Assembly: GCF_000813745.1 (NCBI RefSeq) | Contig: NZ_JWLC01000006.1 | Coordinates: 186,001 to 250,000 of the forward strand | DNA: 64,000 nt | Direction of reading: 5' to 3' | Source: Leisingera sp. ANG-M1 | Lineage (GTDB): Bacteria; Pseudomonadota; Alphaproteobacteria; Rhodobacterales; Rhodobacteraceae | Program-made: the position numbers and the translations under genes | Notes under the pieces: generated by a model | What the model was told of the DNA's origin: nothing | Seen by the model: the letters and a program-made list of their open reading frames with translations, nothing else | Database searches by the model: none | Shown here: positions 27,885 to 35,440 of the stretch, piece by piece | Numbering within the stretch: the stretch's first letter is position 1 | Layout: every line of letters begins with the position of its first letter

Positions 27885-28439
27885 CTACTCTGCCTCCTGC
27901 CCAATCTCGTACCCGGCATAGGCCCACTCCATCTGCGCTTGGGTCTCCACCGCGCAAGGACGTACCGCTCGCAGCCGGGCCAGCGCCTTGACCGCGGGCT
28001 CGCCGCTTTCGATCATCAGCCGCAGCACCGCCATGCCGGAGCGGCCGCAGCCGCCCTTGCAATGCACCAGCACCCGGCCGCCGCCCGCCAGCGCCTTGCG
28101 CGCCGCCTGACTGGCCGCGGGCCATTTCACCTCGACCTCCGGCGGCGGGGTGCCGAAATCCGGCACCGGCAGGTGGATCCAGCGGCTCGCCATGCTTTGG
28201 ATATCCACCCCCAGCATCTGGCCGCCTGCGGCCGCCTGCTCCTCGGCAGTGGTCATCGAGAGCACCAGCCCCGGTTTCCAGTCGTTGATATGATCCAGAT
28301 CGCCGCGGTAGTCGCCGCCTGCTCCGGGCAAGGGGCACAGCGCCAGAATGCCGCCCGCCACCGGCAGCGCGTGCACAGCGAGGTTTTCCGCCTTGGGCGC
28401 CTCTTGCGCCGCTGTTTCAGAGACTTCCTCAGACCGCAT
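27885..28439 (-). CDS. protein-tyrosine/dual-specificity phosphatase-like protein
   Basis: 184 residues. The signature HCKGGCGRSG gives the cysteine phosphatase P-loop C127-x5-R133, and D94 in PVPDFGTPP fits the general-acid aspartate. Architecture resembles small archaeal/bacterial DSPs (cyclin-dependent-kinase-inhibitor-3-like). No membrane segment or signal peptide. The substrate is unknown. Divergent from dnaX. Confidence 0.82.
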   Translation of the reverse strand: MRSEEVSETAAQEAPKAENLAVHALPVAGGILALCPLPGAGGDYRGDLDHINDWKPGLVLSMTTAEEQAAAGGQMLGVDIQSMASRWIHLPVPDFGTPPPEVEVKWPAASQAARKALAGGGRVLVHCKGGCGRSGMAVLRLMIESGEPAVKALARLRAVRPCAVETQAQMEWAYAGYEIGQEAE

Positions 28440-28646
28440 TCCGACGCTCCTTGCGCTTGCGTTCCAATTCCCGTTTCCGCCTTAGGCCTCAGAGCCGCAG
28501 CCTAGACGCTAACGGCAGAAAGCCAAAGCCTTTTCCCTGACCGCCCTTGCCGTCCCTTTCCGCGGTGGACGAACGGGCTGCGCTTCAATACCCTGCGCGG
28601 AACGCGGGGCGCGCGCGCCTCCCTCCCGATTCCGGCACGAGACATC

Positions 28647-30461
28647 ATGAACGACATCCCCAGCGGCACCTCCGGCGACACCGGCCAATCCCAGTACCAG
28701 GTTCTGGCCCGCAAATACCGGCCCGAGACTTTTGCCGATCTGGTGGGCCAGGATGCCATGGTGCGCACCCTGAAGAACGCTTTTGCCGCCGACCGGATTG
28801 CCCAGGCCTTCATCATGACCGGCATCCGCGGCACCGGTAAGACCACCACCGCGCGGATCATCGCCAAAGGGATGAACTGCGTCGGCGAGAACGGCCAGGG
28901 CGGCCCCACCACCGATCCGTGCGGCAAATGCGAGCATTGCACCGCGATCATGGAAGGCCGCCATGTCGACGTGATGGAGATGGATGCGGCCTCGCGCACC
29001 GGTGTGAACGATATCCGCGAGATCATCGACTCGGTGCAGTACCGCGCGGCCTCGGCCCGCTACAAGATCTACATCATCGACGAGGTTCACATGCTGTCGA
29101 CCAGCGCGTTCAACGCGCTGCTGAAGACGCTGGAGGAACCGCCGGCGCATGTGAAGTTCATCTTCGCCACCACCGAGATCCGCAAGGTGCCGGTGACGGT
29201 GCTGTCGCGCTGCCAGCGCTTCGACCTACGCCGGATCGAGCCGGAGGTGATGATTGCCCTCTTGCGCAAGATCGCCACGGCTGAGGGCGCTGAAATTGCC
29301 GAGGACGCGCTGGCGCTGATCACCCGCGCCGCCGAAGGCTCTGCCCGGGATGCGACCTCGCTCTTGGATCAGGCGATTTCCCATGGCGCCGGTGAGACCA
29401 CCGCCGATCAGGTGCGCGCCATGCTGGGCCTGGCCGACCGCGGACGGGTGCTGGACCTGATGGACATGATCCTGCGCGGCGATGCGGCGGCGGCGCTCAC
29501 CGAACTCAGCGGCCAGTATGCCGAAGGTGCCGATCCGCTGGCGGTGCTGCGCGATCTGGCCGAGATCACCCATTGGGTCTCGGTGGTGAAGATCACGCCG
29601 GACGCTGCCGAAGATCCCACCGTCAGCCCGGATGAGCGCGCCCGCGGCCAGGCGATGGCACAAAACCTGCCGATGCGTGTACTCACCCGCATGTGGCAGA
29701 TGCTGCTGAAAGCATTGGAAGAAGTCGCCGCGGCACCCAACGCAATGATGGCGGCCGAGATGGCGGTAATCCGCATCACCCATGTGGCCGACTTGCCCTC
29801 GCCCGAAGAACTGATCCGCAGGCTGCAGGACACGCCGCCCCCGCCGCCTCCGGGCCCTGGCGGCGGTGTGCCGATGCAGGGCATGGGCGGCCCGGCGCTT
29901 GGCGGCGGCAGCGTTGATGCCCAGGGCAGCTATGGCGGTCCCGGCGGCCCGGCAGGCGGGGCCCCGGTGGCGCGCGGAGGCTCTGGCCCGGCGGCCGCGC
30001 TTGCCCCGCAAGCCAGCCCGGCGCTGGCCCGCTACCCCACATTTGAGCATGTGGTCGAACTGATCCGCGAAAAACGCGACGGGCTGCTGCTGGAATATGT
30101 CAAAAGCTACCTGCGGCTGGCCGCCTACAAGCCCGGCCAGATCACCTTTGAACTGACCAGCGACGCACCCCGCGACCTGACCAAGCGGCTGAGTGAACAG
30201 CTGAAGGCCTGGACCCATCACAACTGGTTCTTCACCATTGTCACCGAAGGCGGCGGCGACACCATCAGCGAGCGCGAAAACGCCGCCGAGAACGCCCTGC
30301 GCGAGAAAGCCACCGCGCACCCCCTGGTGCAGGCGGTGCTGGAGAGCTTTCCCAAGGCCAAGATCAAGCGGATCCGGACGGCAGATGAGCTGGCCGCCGA
30401 GGTCGCCGCTGAGGCCCTGCCCGAGGTTGAAGACGAATGGGATCCCTTCGAAGAAGAGTGA
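28647..30461 (+). CDS. dnaX: DNA polymerase III subunit gamma/tau
   Basis: 604 residues. Clamp-loader ATPase with YQVLARKYRPETFADLVGQ, Walker A GIRGTGKTT (59-67), zinc cysteines C78, C92, C95, C98, the DEVHML box at 145-150 and LSRCQRFDLRRI (sensor and arginine finger). After about residue 375 a proline/glycine-rich linker leads to a tau-type C-terminal domain ending in an acidic tail (EVEDEWDPFEEE). A following membrane-protein gene starts inside its stop codon (TGATG). Confidence 0.97.
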   Translation: MNDIPSGTSGDTGQSQYQVLARKYRPETFADLVGQDAMVRTLKNAFAADRIAQAFIMTGIRGTGKTTTARIIAKGMNCVGENGQGGPTTDPCGKCEHCTAIMEGRHVDVMEMDAASRTGVNDIREIIDSVQYRAASARYKIYIIDEVHMLSTSAFNALLKTLEEPPAHVKFIFATTEIRKVPVTVLSRCQRFDLRRIEPEVMIALLRKIATAEGAEIAEDALALITRAAEGSARDATSLLDQAISHGAGETTADQVRAMLGLADRGRVLDLMDMILRGDAAAALTELSGQYAEGADPLAVLRDLAEITHWVSVVKITPDAAEDPTVSPDERARGQAMAQNLPMRVLTRMWQMLLKALEEVAAAPNAMMAAEMAVIRITHVADLPSPEELIRRLQDTPPPPPPGPGGGVPMQGMGGPALGGGSVDAQGSYGGPGGPAGGAPVARGGSGPAAALAPQASPALARYPTFEHVVELIREKRDGLLLEYVKSYLRLAAYKPGQITFELTSDAPRDLTKRLSEQLKAWTHHNWFFTIVTEGGGDTISERENAAENALREKATAHPLVQAVLESFPKAKIKRIRTADELAAEVAAEALPEVEDEWDPFEEE

Positions 30462-30835
30462 TGCCCGGCCTGGCGGCACTCTGGGTCACTTTGCCGGCAG
30501 CCGCATCCGCCAAAGCCTGCTGGCATGAAGGCGGCACCCCGGCCAGCGCATGGGATGAGCTGATCCGCCTGTCCGCCAAGCCTGTTTCTCTGGCCCTCTT
30601 CGCCCTTGCTGGATTCGCTCTTTTTGCCGGGCGGCGCCTTCCCTTTGTAGCCGCCGCCCTACTGTGGGCCGGGCTGGCAATGGTTATTGCAATAGATAAC
30701 CATGAGCTTTTCTTTGACGATAAGAGTGCCTTGGGCATAATCCAGGACTGCACAGCCTCCCCCCACTTGTTCATTGCGCTCGCAATTGCGATATGTGCGG
30801 GGATGACTTACGGCGCCCTGCGCCCCCGCACTTAG
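30461..30835 (+). CDS. small membrane protein of unknown function
   Basis: 124 residues from ATG at 30461, overlapping the dnaX stop (TGATG), with AAGAAGAG as Shine-Dalgarno. A likely signal peptide or first helix (LAALWVTLPAAASA) is followed by ACWHEGGTPASAWDELIRLSAKP and two or three further hydrophobic segments (LALFALAGFALFAG, FVAAALLWAGLAMVIAI, LFIALAIAICAGMTYGAL). I do not recognise the family. Its place between dnaX and ybaB implies cotranscription; no functional link to DNA metabolism is evident. Confidence 0.7.
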   Translation: MPGLAALWVTLPAAASAKACWHEGGTPASAWDELIRLSAKPVSLALFALAGFALFAGRRLPFVAAALLWAGLAMVIAIDNHELFFDDKSALGIIQDCTASPHLFIALAIAICAGMTYGALRPRT

Positions 30836-30845
30836 GAGAAGACAG

Positions 30846-31190
30846 ATGCTCAAAGGCCTCGGCGGTCTTGGCGACATGGCCAAGATGATGAAATCCGCAC
30901 AGGAACTGCAAACCAAGATGGCGCAGATGCAGGAAGACCTGCACAACGTCATGGTGACCGGCGAGGCCGGCGCCGGCCTGGTCAAGGCGACCGCATCCGC
31001 CAAAGGCGATCTGAAGGGCCTGGACATTGATCCCTCGATCTTCAACGGCGACGACAAGGAAGTGGTCGAGGACCTGATCCTGGCCGCGATCAAGGACGCC
31101 CAGGCCAAGGCAGCCGAGAAGGCGCAGGAAGAGATGACCAAGCTGACCGAAAGCATGGGCCTGCCCAAGGACATCAAGCTGCCGTTCTAA
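30846..31190 (+). CDS. ybaB: YbaB/EbfC nucleoid-associated protein
   Basis: 114 residues with AGGAG upstream. MLKGLGGLGDMAKMMKSAQELQTKMAQMQEDL and GLVKATASAKGDLKGLDIDPSIF match the YbaB/EbfC family of dimeric DNA-binding proteins. It sits in the conserved dnaX-ybaB-recR neighbourhood, though one membrane-protein gene intervenes before it and one opposite-strand gene after it. Confidence 0.95.
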   Translation: MLKGLGGLGDMAKMMKSAQELQTKMAQMQEDLHNVMVTGEAGAGLVKATASAKGDLKGLDIDPSIFNGDDKEVVEDLILAAIKDAQAKAAEKAQEEMTKLTESMGLPKDIKLPF

Positions 31191-31213
31191 CCAGCGGCCT
31201 TATGGTATTTCGG

Positions 31214-31245
31214 AAAGGCGGCCCCTTGGGAGCCGCCTTTTCCTT
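31214..31245 (+). terminator. terminator after ybaB
   Basis: AAAGGCGGC (31214-31222) pairs with GCCGCCTTT (31232-31240), followed by TCCTTT. It lies 23 nt after the ybaB stop. The opposite-strand GNAT gene ends at 31254, so the hairpin may serve both. Confidence 0.75.
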
Positions 31246-31253
31246 TGCTTGCC

Positions 31254-31748
31254 TCAAGATGTATCCAGCCGGAACTTAAGGAAGGTCTGCCCTTCGTACT
31301 GGACCTCACCGGTCTGCACCGCCCCCAGCCGCGCCAACGGGCGCAGATGCCGCCGGGTCGGCGGCAGCAGAAAGGTCACATAGGGAATGCGCGCGTCGCT
31401 GCGGGCAAACTGCAGCGCCTTGCGCGCAATTGCAGGTCCAAGGCCAAAGCAGTCCGGTTTCAGCACCAGGCCAAAATCCCACTCAGCGCCTTCTTTTTGA
31501 AACCCGCCCCAGCCTGCATAAGCCTCCCCGCTCAGAAACGCCCAATGGCCCAGCCCGTCGCGCTGCCAGCAGGCTTCTTTTGCGGCGGCAAAGGCTTTAG
31601 CCGTTTCCTCATCCCAGGCGCCGGTCAGCAGCGGCATATGTGCTGCCATCCGCGGGTCGGACATGTGGCGGGCAATCTCGTCCGGTGCAATCTCCGTCAG
31701 CCGGGCAAACCGCAAGCTCCCGGAAAATGCGCCTGTCCGACCTGCCAT
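31254..31748 (-). CDS. GNAT-type N-acetyltransferase
   Basis: 164 residues from ATG at 31748, preceded by GGTGAGG; an in-frame ATG at 31772 is possible but has no clear Shine-Dalgarno. The fold is recognisable from [48 protein letters not shown], i.e. strand 4, the acetyl-CoA turn (in degenerate form) and helix 3. Likely acetylates a small molecule or peptide amine; the substrate is unknown. It interrupts ybaB-recR on the opposite strand. Confidence 0.7.
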   Translation of the reverse strand: MAGRTGAFSGSLRFARLTEIAPDEIARHMSDPRMAAHMPLLTGAWDEETAKAFAAAKEACWQRDGLGHWAFLSGEAYAGWGGFQKEGAEWDFGLVLKPDCFGLGPAIARKALQFARSDARIPYVTFLLPPTRRHLRPLARLGAVQTGEVQYEGQTFLKFRLDTS

Positions 31749-31889
31749 GGCCTCACCCTGAACTGCTTCCATCCGCAACAGGGATACCTGCAGGAGCCAC
31801 CAAAACAAACCCTGAACATTTTGCCCGGCTGCCCTTGCGCTCCCCCGCCCCGATCAGCCTATATGGCTGGAACACAAAGGGCCCAGGGC

Positions 31890-32489
31890 ATGATCAAGAA
31901 TTCCACCAGCAGCATCGAAGACCTGATTGACCTGATGGCCAAGCTGCCGGGGCTGGGGCCGCGCTCGGCCCGGCGGGCGGTGCTGCATCTGATCCGCAAA
32001 AGGTCGCTGCTGCTGACGCCGCTTGCCGATGTGATGAGCGAAGTGGCCGCCACCGCGCGCGAGTGCCTCAACTGCGGCAATGTCGGCACGGATGAGATCT
32101 GCCCGCTCTGCACCGACGAGCGGCGTGCAAATGGCGAGCTCTGCGTGGTTGAGGATGTTTCGGACCTCTGGGCAATGGAGCGCGCAGGCGTGTTCAAGGG
32201 CCGCTATCACGTGCTGGGCGGCACGCTGTCGGCGCTGGACGCTGTGGGGCCGGAGGATCTGCGCATTCCCCGTCTGGTGGACCGGGTGGCAACAGAAAGC
32301 ATCCGCGAAGTGATCCTCGCACTGAACGCCACCATCGACGGCCAGACCACCGCCCATTACATAGCGGATCAGCTGCAAGGCCAAGTGAAGCTCACCTCGC
32401 TGGCCCAGGGTGTTCCCGTCGGAGGAGAGCTGGATTACCTGGATGACGGCACCATTTCCGCAGCAATGCGGGCGCGGAAGGAAATCTGA
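31890..32489 (+). CDS. recR: recombination mediator RecR
   Basis: 199 residues from ATG at 31890, matching usual RecR length; an in-frame ATG at 31863 would add nine residues. The N-terminal HhH is [22 protein letters not shown]. The zinc finger is C59-x2-C62-x8-C71-x2-C74 and the Toprim domain starts at [15 protein letters not shown], ending in [16 protein letters not shown]. It loads RecA with RecFO at gaps. Confidence 0.95.
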   Translation: MIKNSTSSIEDLIDLMAKLPGLGPRSARRAVLHLIRKRSLLLTPLADVMSEVAATARECLNCGNVGTDEICPLCTDERRANGELCVVEDVSDLWAMERAGVFKGRYHVLGGTLSALDAVGPEDLRIPRLVDRVATESIREVILALNATIDGQTTAHYIADQLQGQVKLTSLAQGVPVGGELDYLDDGTISAAMRARKEI

Positions 32490-32591
32490 CAGCACAGCCG
32501 AGCGCACAAGATTCTTTGAAGAATTTTGGCCGGAGAACTCGTATTTTCGGGGCCGCGCCCGTCTCTGAAAGGCGCGGCCTTCCTCCAGGGA

Positions 32592-33641
32592 TCAGCCGTA
32601 AAAGCTCCGCAGCCCCTGCACCGCACGACCTAGGGCTCCGTCATCCACATCCTTATGCAGCACCATGCGGATGGCACCGGAACTGCCGCCGCCGATCACC
32701 ACGCCCTGCGCCGCCAAATGCGCCCGCAAGTCATCGTTCCGCCCGTTCTCTGGCGTGAAGAACACCATATTTGTGGCCTGAGACACCTGTCCCGCTCCCA
32801 GTCCGCGCACCACATCAGCCAGCTCCGCAGCCCGGCCGTGATCCTCCGCCAGCCGCTCAACGTTATGCTCCAGCGCATAAAGCGCGGCCGCTGCCAGCAC
32901 CCCGGACTGTCGCATGCCGCCGCCCAGCATCTTGCGCCAGCGCCGTGCCTTGGCGATCAGGTCTGCAGGCCCCACCAGCGCCGATCCCGCCGGGGCGCCC
33001 AGCCCCTTGGACAGGCAAATCGACACCGTATCCACCAGTCCCGCCAGCTCGGCCTCGGCGCAGCCCAGTGCCGTGGCGGCATTGAAGAACCGCGCGCCGT
33101 CCAGATGCACCGCCAGCCCGGCTGCCCGGGCCGCATCCGCAGCTGCATTCATATCGGCCAGCGGTACAACCAACCCGTTGTGGGTATTCTCCAGCGACAG
33201 CAGGCGGCTGACAGCCAGATGGCTGTCGTCTTCCTTCACCGCGCCCGCAATCGTAACCGGGTCCAGCGCCCCGTCAGCGCGCACCGGCACCGGGCAGAGC
33301 GCAATGCCGCCCAGCACCGACGCGCCTGCCGCCTCATAGGCATAGACGTGATAACCGTCGCCCACGATGATTTCCTCGCCGCGCTGGCAATGGGCCAGCA
33401 AGCCAACCAAATTGCTCATGGTACCGGTGGGCAGGAACAGCGCCGCCTCCTTGCCCAGGCGCTCGGTCAGAACAGCCTCCAGCCGGTTCACCTGGGGGTC
33501 TTCACCATAAACATCGTCGCCCAGTTCGGCCGCCTGCATTGCCTGCAGCATGCCTGCATCGGGCCGGGTTACCGTGTCGCTGCGCAGATCGCAGAAGGCT
33601 GCGTTGCCCCCTGCCCCTGCCAGCCCTGAATATTGGCTCAT
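32592..33641 (-). CDS. ltaE: low-specificity L-threonine aldolase
   Basis: 349 residues. PLP fold-type I enzyme. The Schiff-base lysine is K212 in CLSKGLGAPAGS, and HLDGARFFNAA (179-189) is the family signature holding the PLP-binding Asp. It starts with CDLRSDTVTRPDAGML. It splits threonine or allo-threonine to glycine and acetaldehyde. Upstream (33642-34320) lies a decayed dioxygenase gene on the same strand. Confidence 0.92.
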   Translation of the reverse strand: MSQYSGLAGAGGNAAFCDLRSDTVTRPDAGMLQAMQAAELGDDVYGEDPQVNRLEAVLTERLGKEAALFLPTGTMSNLVGLLAHCQRGEEIIVGDGYHVYAYEAAGASVLGGIALCPVPVRADGALDPVTIAGAVKEDDSHLAVSRLLSLENTHNGLVVPLADMNAAADAARAAGLAVHLDGARFFNAATALGCAEAELAGLVDTVSICLSKGLGAPAGSALVGPADLIAKARRWRKMLGGGMRQSGVLAAAALYALEHNVERLAEDHGRAAELADVVRGLGAGQVSQATNMVFFTPENGRNDDLRAHLAAQGVVIGGGSSGAIRMVLHKDVDDGALGRAVQGLRSFYG

Positions 33642-34314
33642 TCCGTCACCTGATCATAAGCCAGCGCCGCCACGACATAGGCGCGCCGGGTTTCGCCTCC
33701 GTTCAACGCGGTGTGGTAACCGCGGGTGCCAGTGAAATACACTGATCCATCCGCGGGCAAGTGGGGGACGTGATGATTCACGATAAACAATGCCCCTGGG
33801 TTGGAGACCACAGGGGTACGCAGCCGCGGCTCTGGATCACGGTGCCAGGAGTTGCTGTTATACAGCCACTGGACAGTACCTTTGCGCACCCGATCGGGAA
33901 GCGCTTGGCCAGTTCCCGATGCACGTGCTCGATATAGGCGCACGCAAATTTCGGGGGAAACCCGGAGAAGTCCGCCTCCGGCACCAAGTCCTCGCACGGC
34001 TCCTCCACATAACGCTCATCCACAAGCAGCCAATATCGGCCGGACAGGTCATTGGCGGTCCACTCGGTCTGGCCCGGACGCTGGACCATGGGCAGCGCGG
34101 CCAAGCCCTGGTCCCGCATGCCGCCCATGAGCTCCTCTCAGCGCAAACATTCTTCCGGTTACTCCTACAGCAGTTGGATGTCGAACTTCAGTTCCAGCTG
34201 CTGGATGACCGGTCAGGGCTGGAACTCTGCCACCGAGGCGGAACGGGCACCGTGCCCATAGCCCGGATGACGGCCTCAACATCCGCGTCTTTGATCTGCG
34301 GTACAAAAGTCATT
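33642..34314 (-). pseudogene. decayed phytanoyl-CoA-dioxygenase-like gene
   Basis: Three fragments in different frames read in order on the minus strand. An N-terminal piece begins at ATG 34314 (MTFVPQIKDADVEAVIRAMG) and runs into a stop near 34190. A middle piece (DLSGRYWLLVDERYVEEPCEDL, about 33890-34130) follows. The C-terminal piece WLYNSNSWHRDPEPRLRT...YFTGTRGYHTALNGG ends at the stop at 33638-33640. WHRD and YHTALNGG would be the HxD...H iron triad. Frameshifts near 33890 and about 34190 break it. Family assignment is moderate. Confidence 0.6.
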
Positions 34315-34318
34315 TCAC

Positions 34319-34858
34319 GTGCTCCCAAAGTTCGTTCTGATCGCGAGTGGTGATGCTTTTGACGCCATACTGACAGGCAGGTGTTCCCAAACTATCTTGC
34401 AAGAAAAGCAACAAGCAGCAGGGCAATCCCATACGCCGCAATATCCCGCCATCTCTGCCCTGCTGTATTTCGAGGCCGCCGCCCGCTCCGGCAGCTTCAC
34501 CGCAGGCGCCCGGGCGATGAACCTGTCGCAAAGCGCCTTCAGCCGCCAGATACAGAGCTTGCAGGTACAGACCGGCCAGACCCTGTTCAAACGCGCGCGA
34601 CAGCGGCTGCAGATGACCGATGCCGGTGCGAAATGCTGATCGACGCAGTGAGGTACCGCCATGGGCGGCCACCCACCCCAAGCGGCTGGTGCAGGGAGAA
34701 CTGGCCGAGAGCCCGCTGCTTCAGGTGCACGCGCACCGCTGCTTCCTGAGCAGCGCCTGCTATCTGCTGACACCGCAGGCCAAGACCGGCACCAGCCTGA
34801 TCGAGAGTGTCCGCGACCGGCTGCTGCGCAAAACCGCCAGCAGCACCGGCCGGCAACG
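34319..34858 (+). pseudogene. LysR-family regulator with internal deletion
   Basis: The first fragment encodes a complete LysR HTH (ISALLYFEAAARSGSFTAGA, then NLSQSAFSRQIQSLQVQTGQTLFKRARQRLQMTDAG) and stops at 34639. A second fragment in another frame (about 34645-34858) encodes what looks like a LysR C-terminus (LVQGELAESPLLQVHAHRCF, LLTPQAKTGTSLIESVRDRLL). The roughly 170-residue effector domain between them is missing. It faces the decayed dioxygenase gene, as if a former divergent regulator/target pair was lost together. Confidence 0.62.
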
Positions 34859-34860
34859 CC

Positions 34861-35148
34861 TTACTCTTCGTGCAGGTGGATTGTCATATCGCAGGCCGCA
34901 TCGCGCAACGGAATCAGCGGCTGATACTCCGGGCTGCTGTAAAACCGTTCTGCCGCCGTCATGTCCGGGTAGCGGAAAACGGCCGCCACCTCGCCGGAAC
35001 AGGCCTCGCCGCGCAGCACCCGGGCGAAATTTCCGCGCGCCAGCACTTCAACACCCATCGCTTCCATCAGAGGCGCCGCCCGCTGGACATAATCCCGGAA
35101 CAGATCCGCATTCCGGATCTTTGCATAAGAGAAATTCAGCACGGGCAT
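34861..35148 (-). CDS. DUF1330 family protein
   Basis: 95 residues from ATG at 35148 (GGAG 8 nt upstream). MPVLNFSYAKIRNADLFRDYVQRAAPLMEAMGVEVLARG and AAVFRYPDMTAAERFYSSPEYQPLIPLR match the DUF1330 dimeric alpha-beta-barrel fold, in which the FPD and SPEYQ motifs are conserved. Function of the family is not established. It abuts the end of the LysR remnant and appears intact. Confidence 0.82.
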   Translation of the reverse strand: MPVLNFSYAKIRNADLFRDYVQRAAPLMEAMGVEVLARGNFARVLRGEACSGEVAAVFRYPDMTAAERFYSSPEYQPLIPLRDAACDMTIHLHEE

Positions 35149-35330
35149 ACGGACACTCCGGAAACGGCGTTGCTCACCAATCTGCCCGCAGGATTGGCGC
35201 CGCCTTCTGATTCCGTCAAAGAAGAACTTGTACCGGCACAATGCCAAGCCCCGGTGCCAAAACGGCGGCGTCACAACTGCCCCCCCAGGCAGCTGCGCCT
35301 GCGCGCTCCGGGGTCCGCCCGGCGCAGCCG

Positions 35331-35415
35331 CGCCGCGCGCCAGCGCGGCGCCGGGCCCAAGGCTGCCAAAGCGCTCCGCCAGGGGCGCCTGCAGGCACGG
35401 GAGCCTCCCGGCCGT
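35331..35415. repeat. palindromic intergenic repeat, family B copy 2
   Basis: Stem CGCCGCGC (35331-35338) / GCGCGGCG (35343-35350), loop GCCA, then CCGGGCCCAAGGCTGCCAAA and a terminal CACGGGAGCCTCCCG. Same stem as copies at 21368 and 63361. It lies in the gap between the DUF1330 and histidine-kinase genes; nothing else is visible there. Confidence 0.7.
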
Positions 35416-35440
35416 TTTAGCCGCCGGGCCGCTGTTGCCG

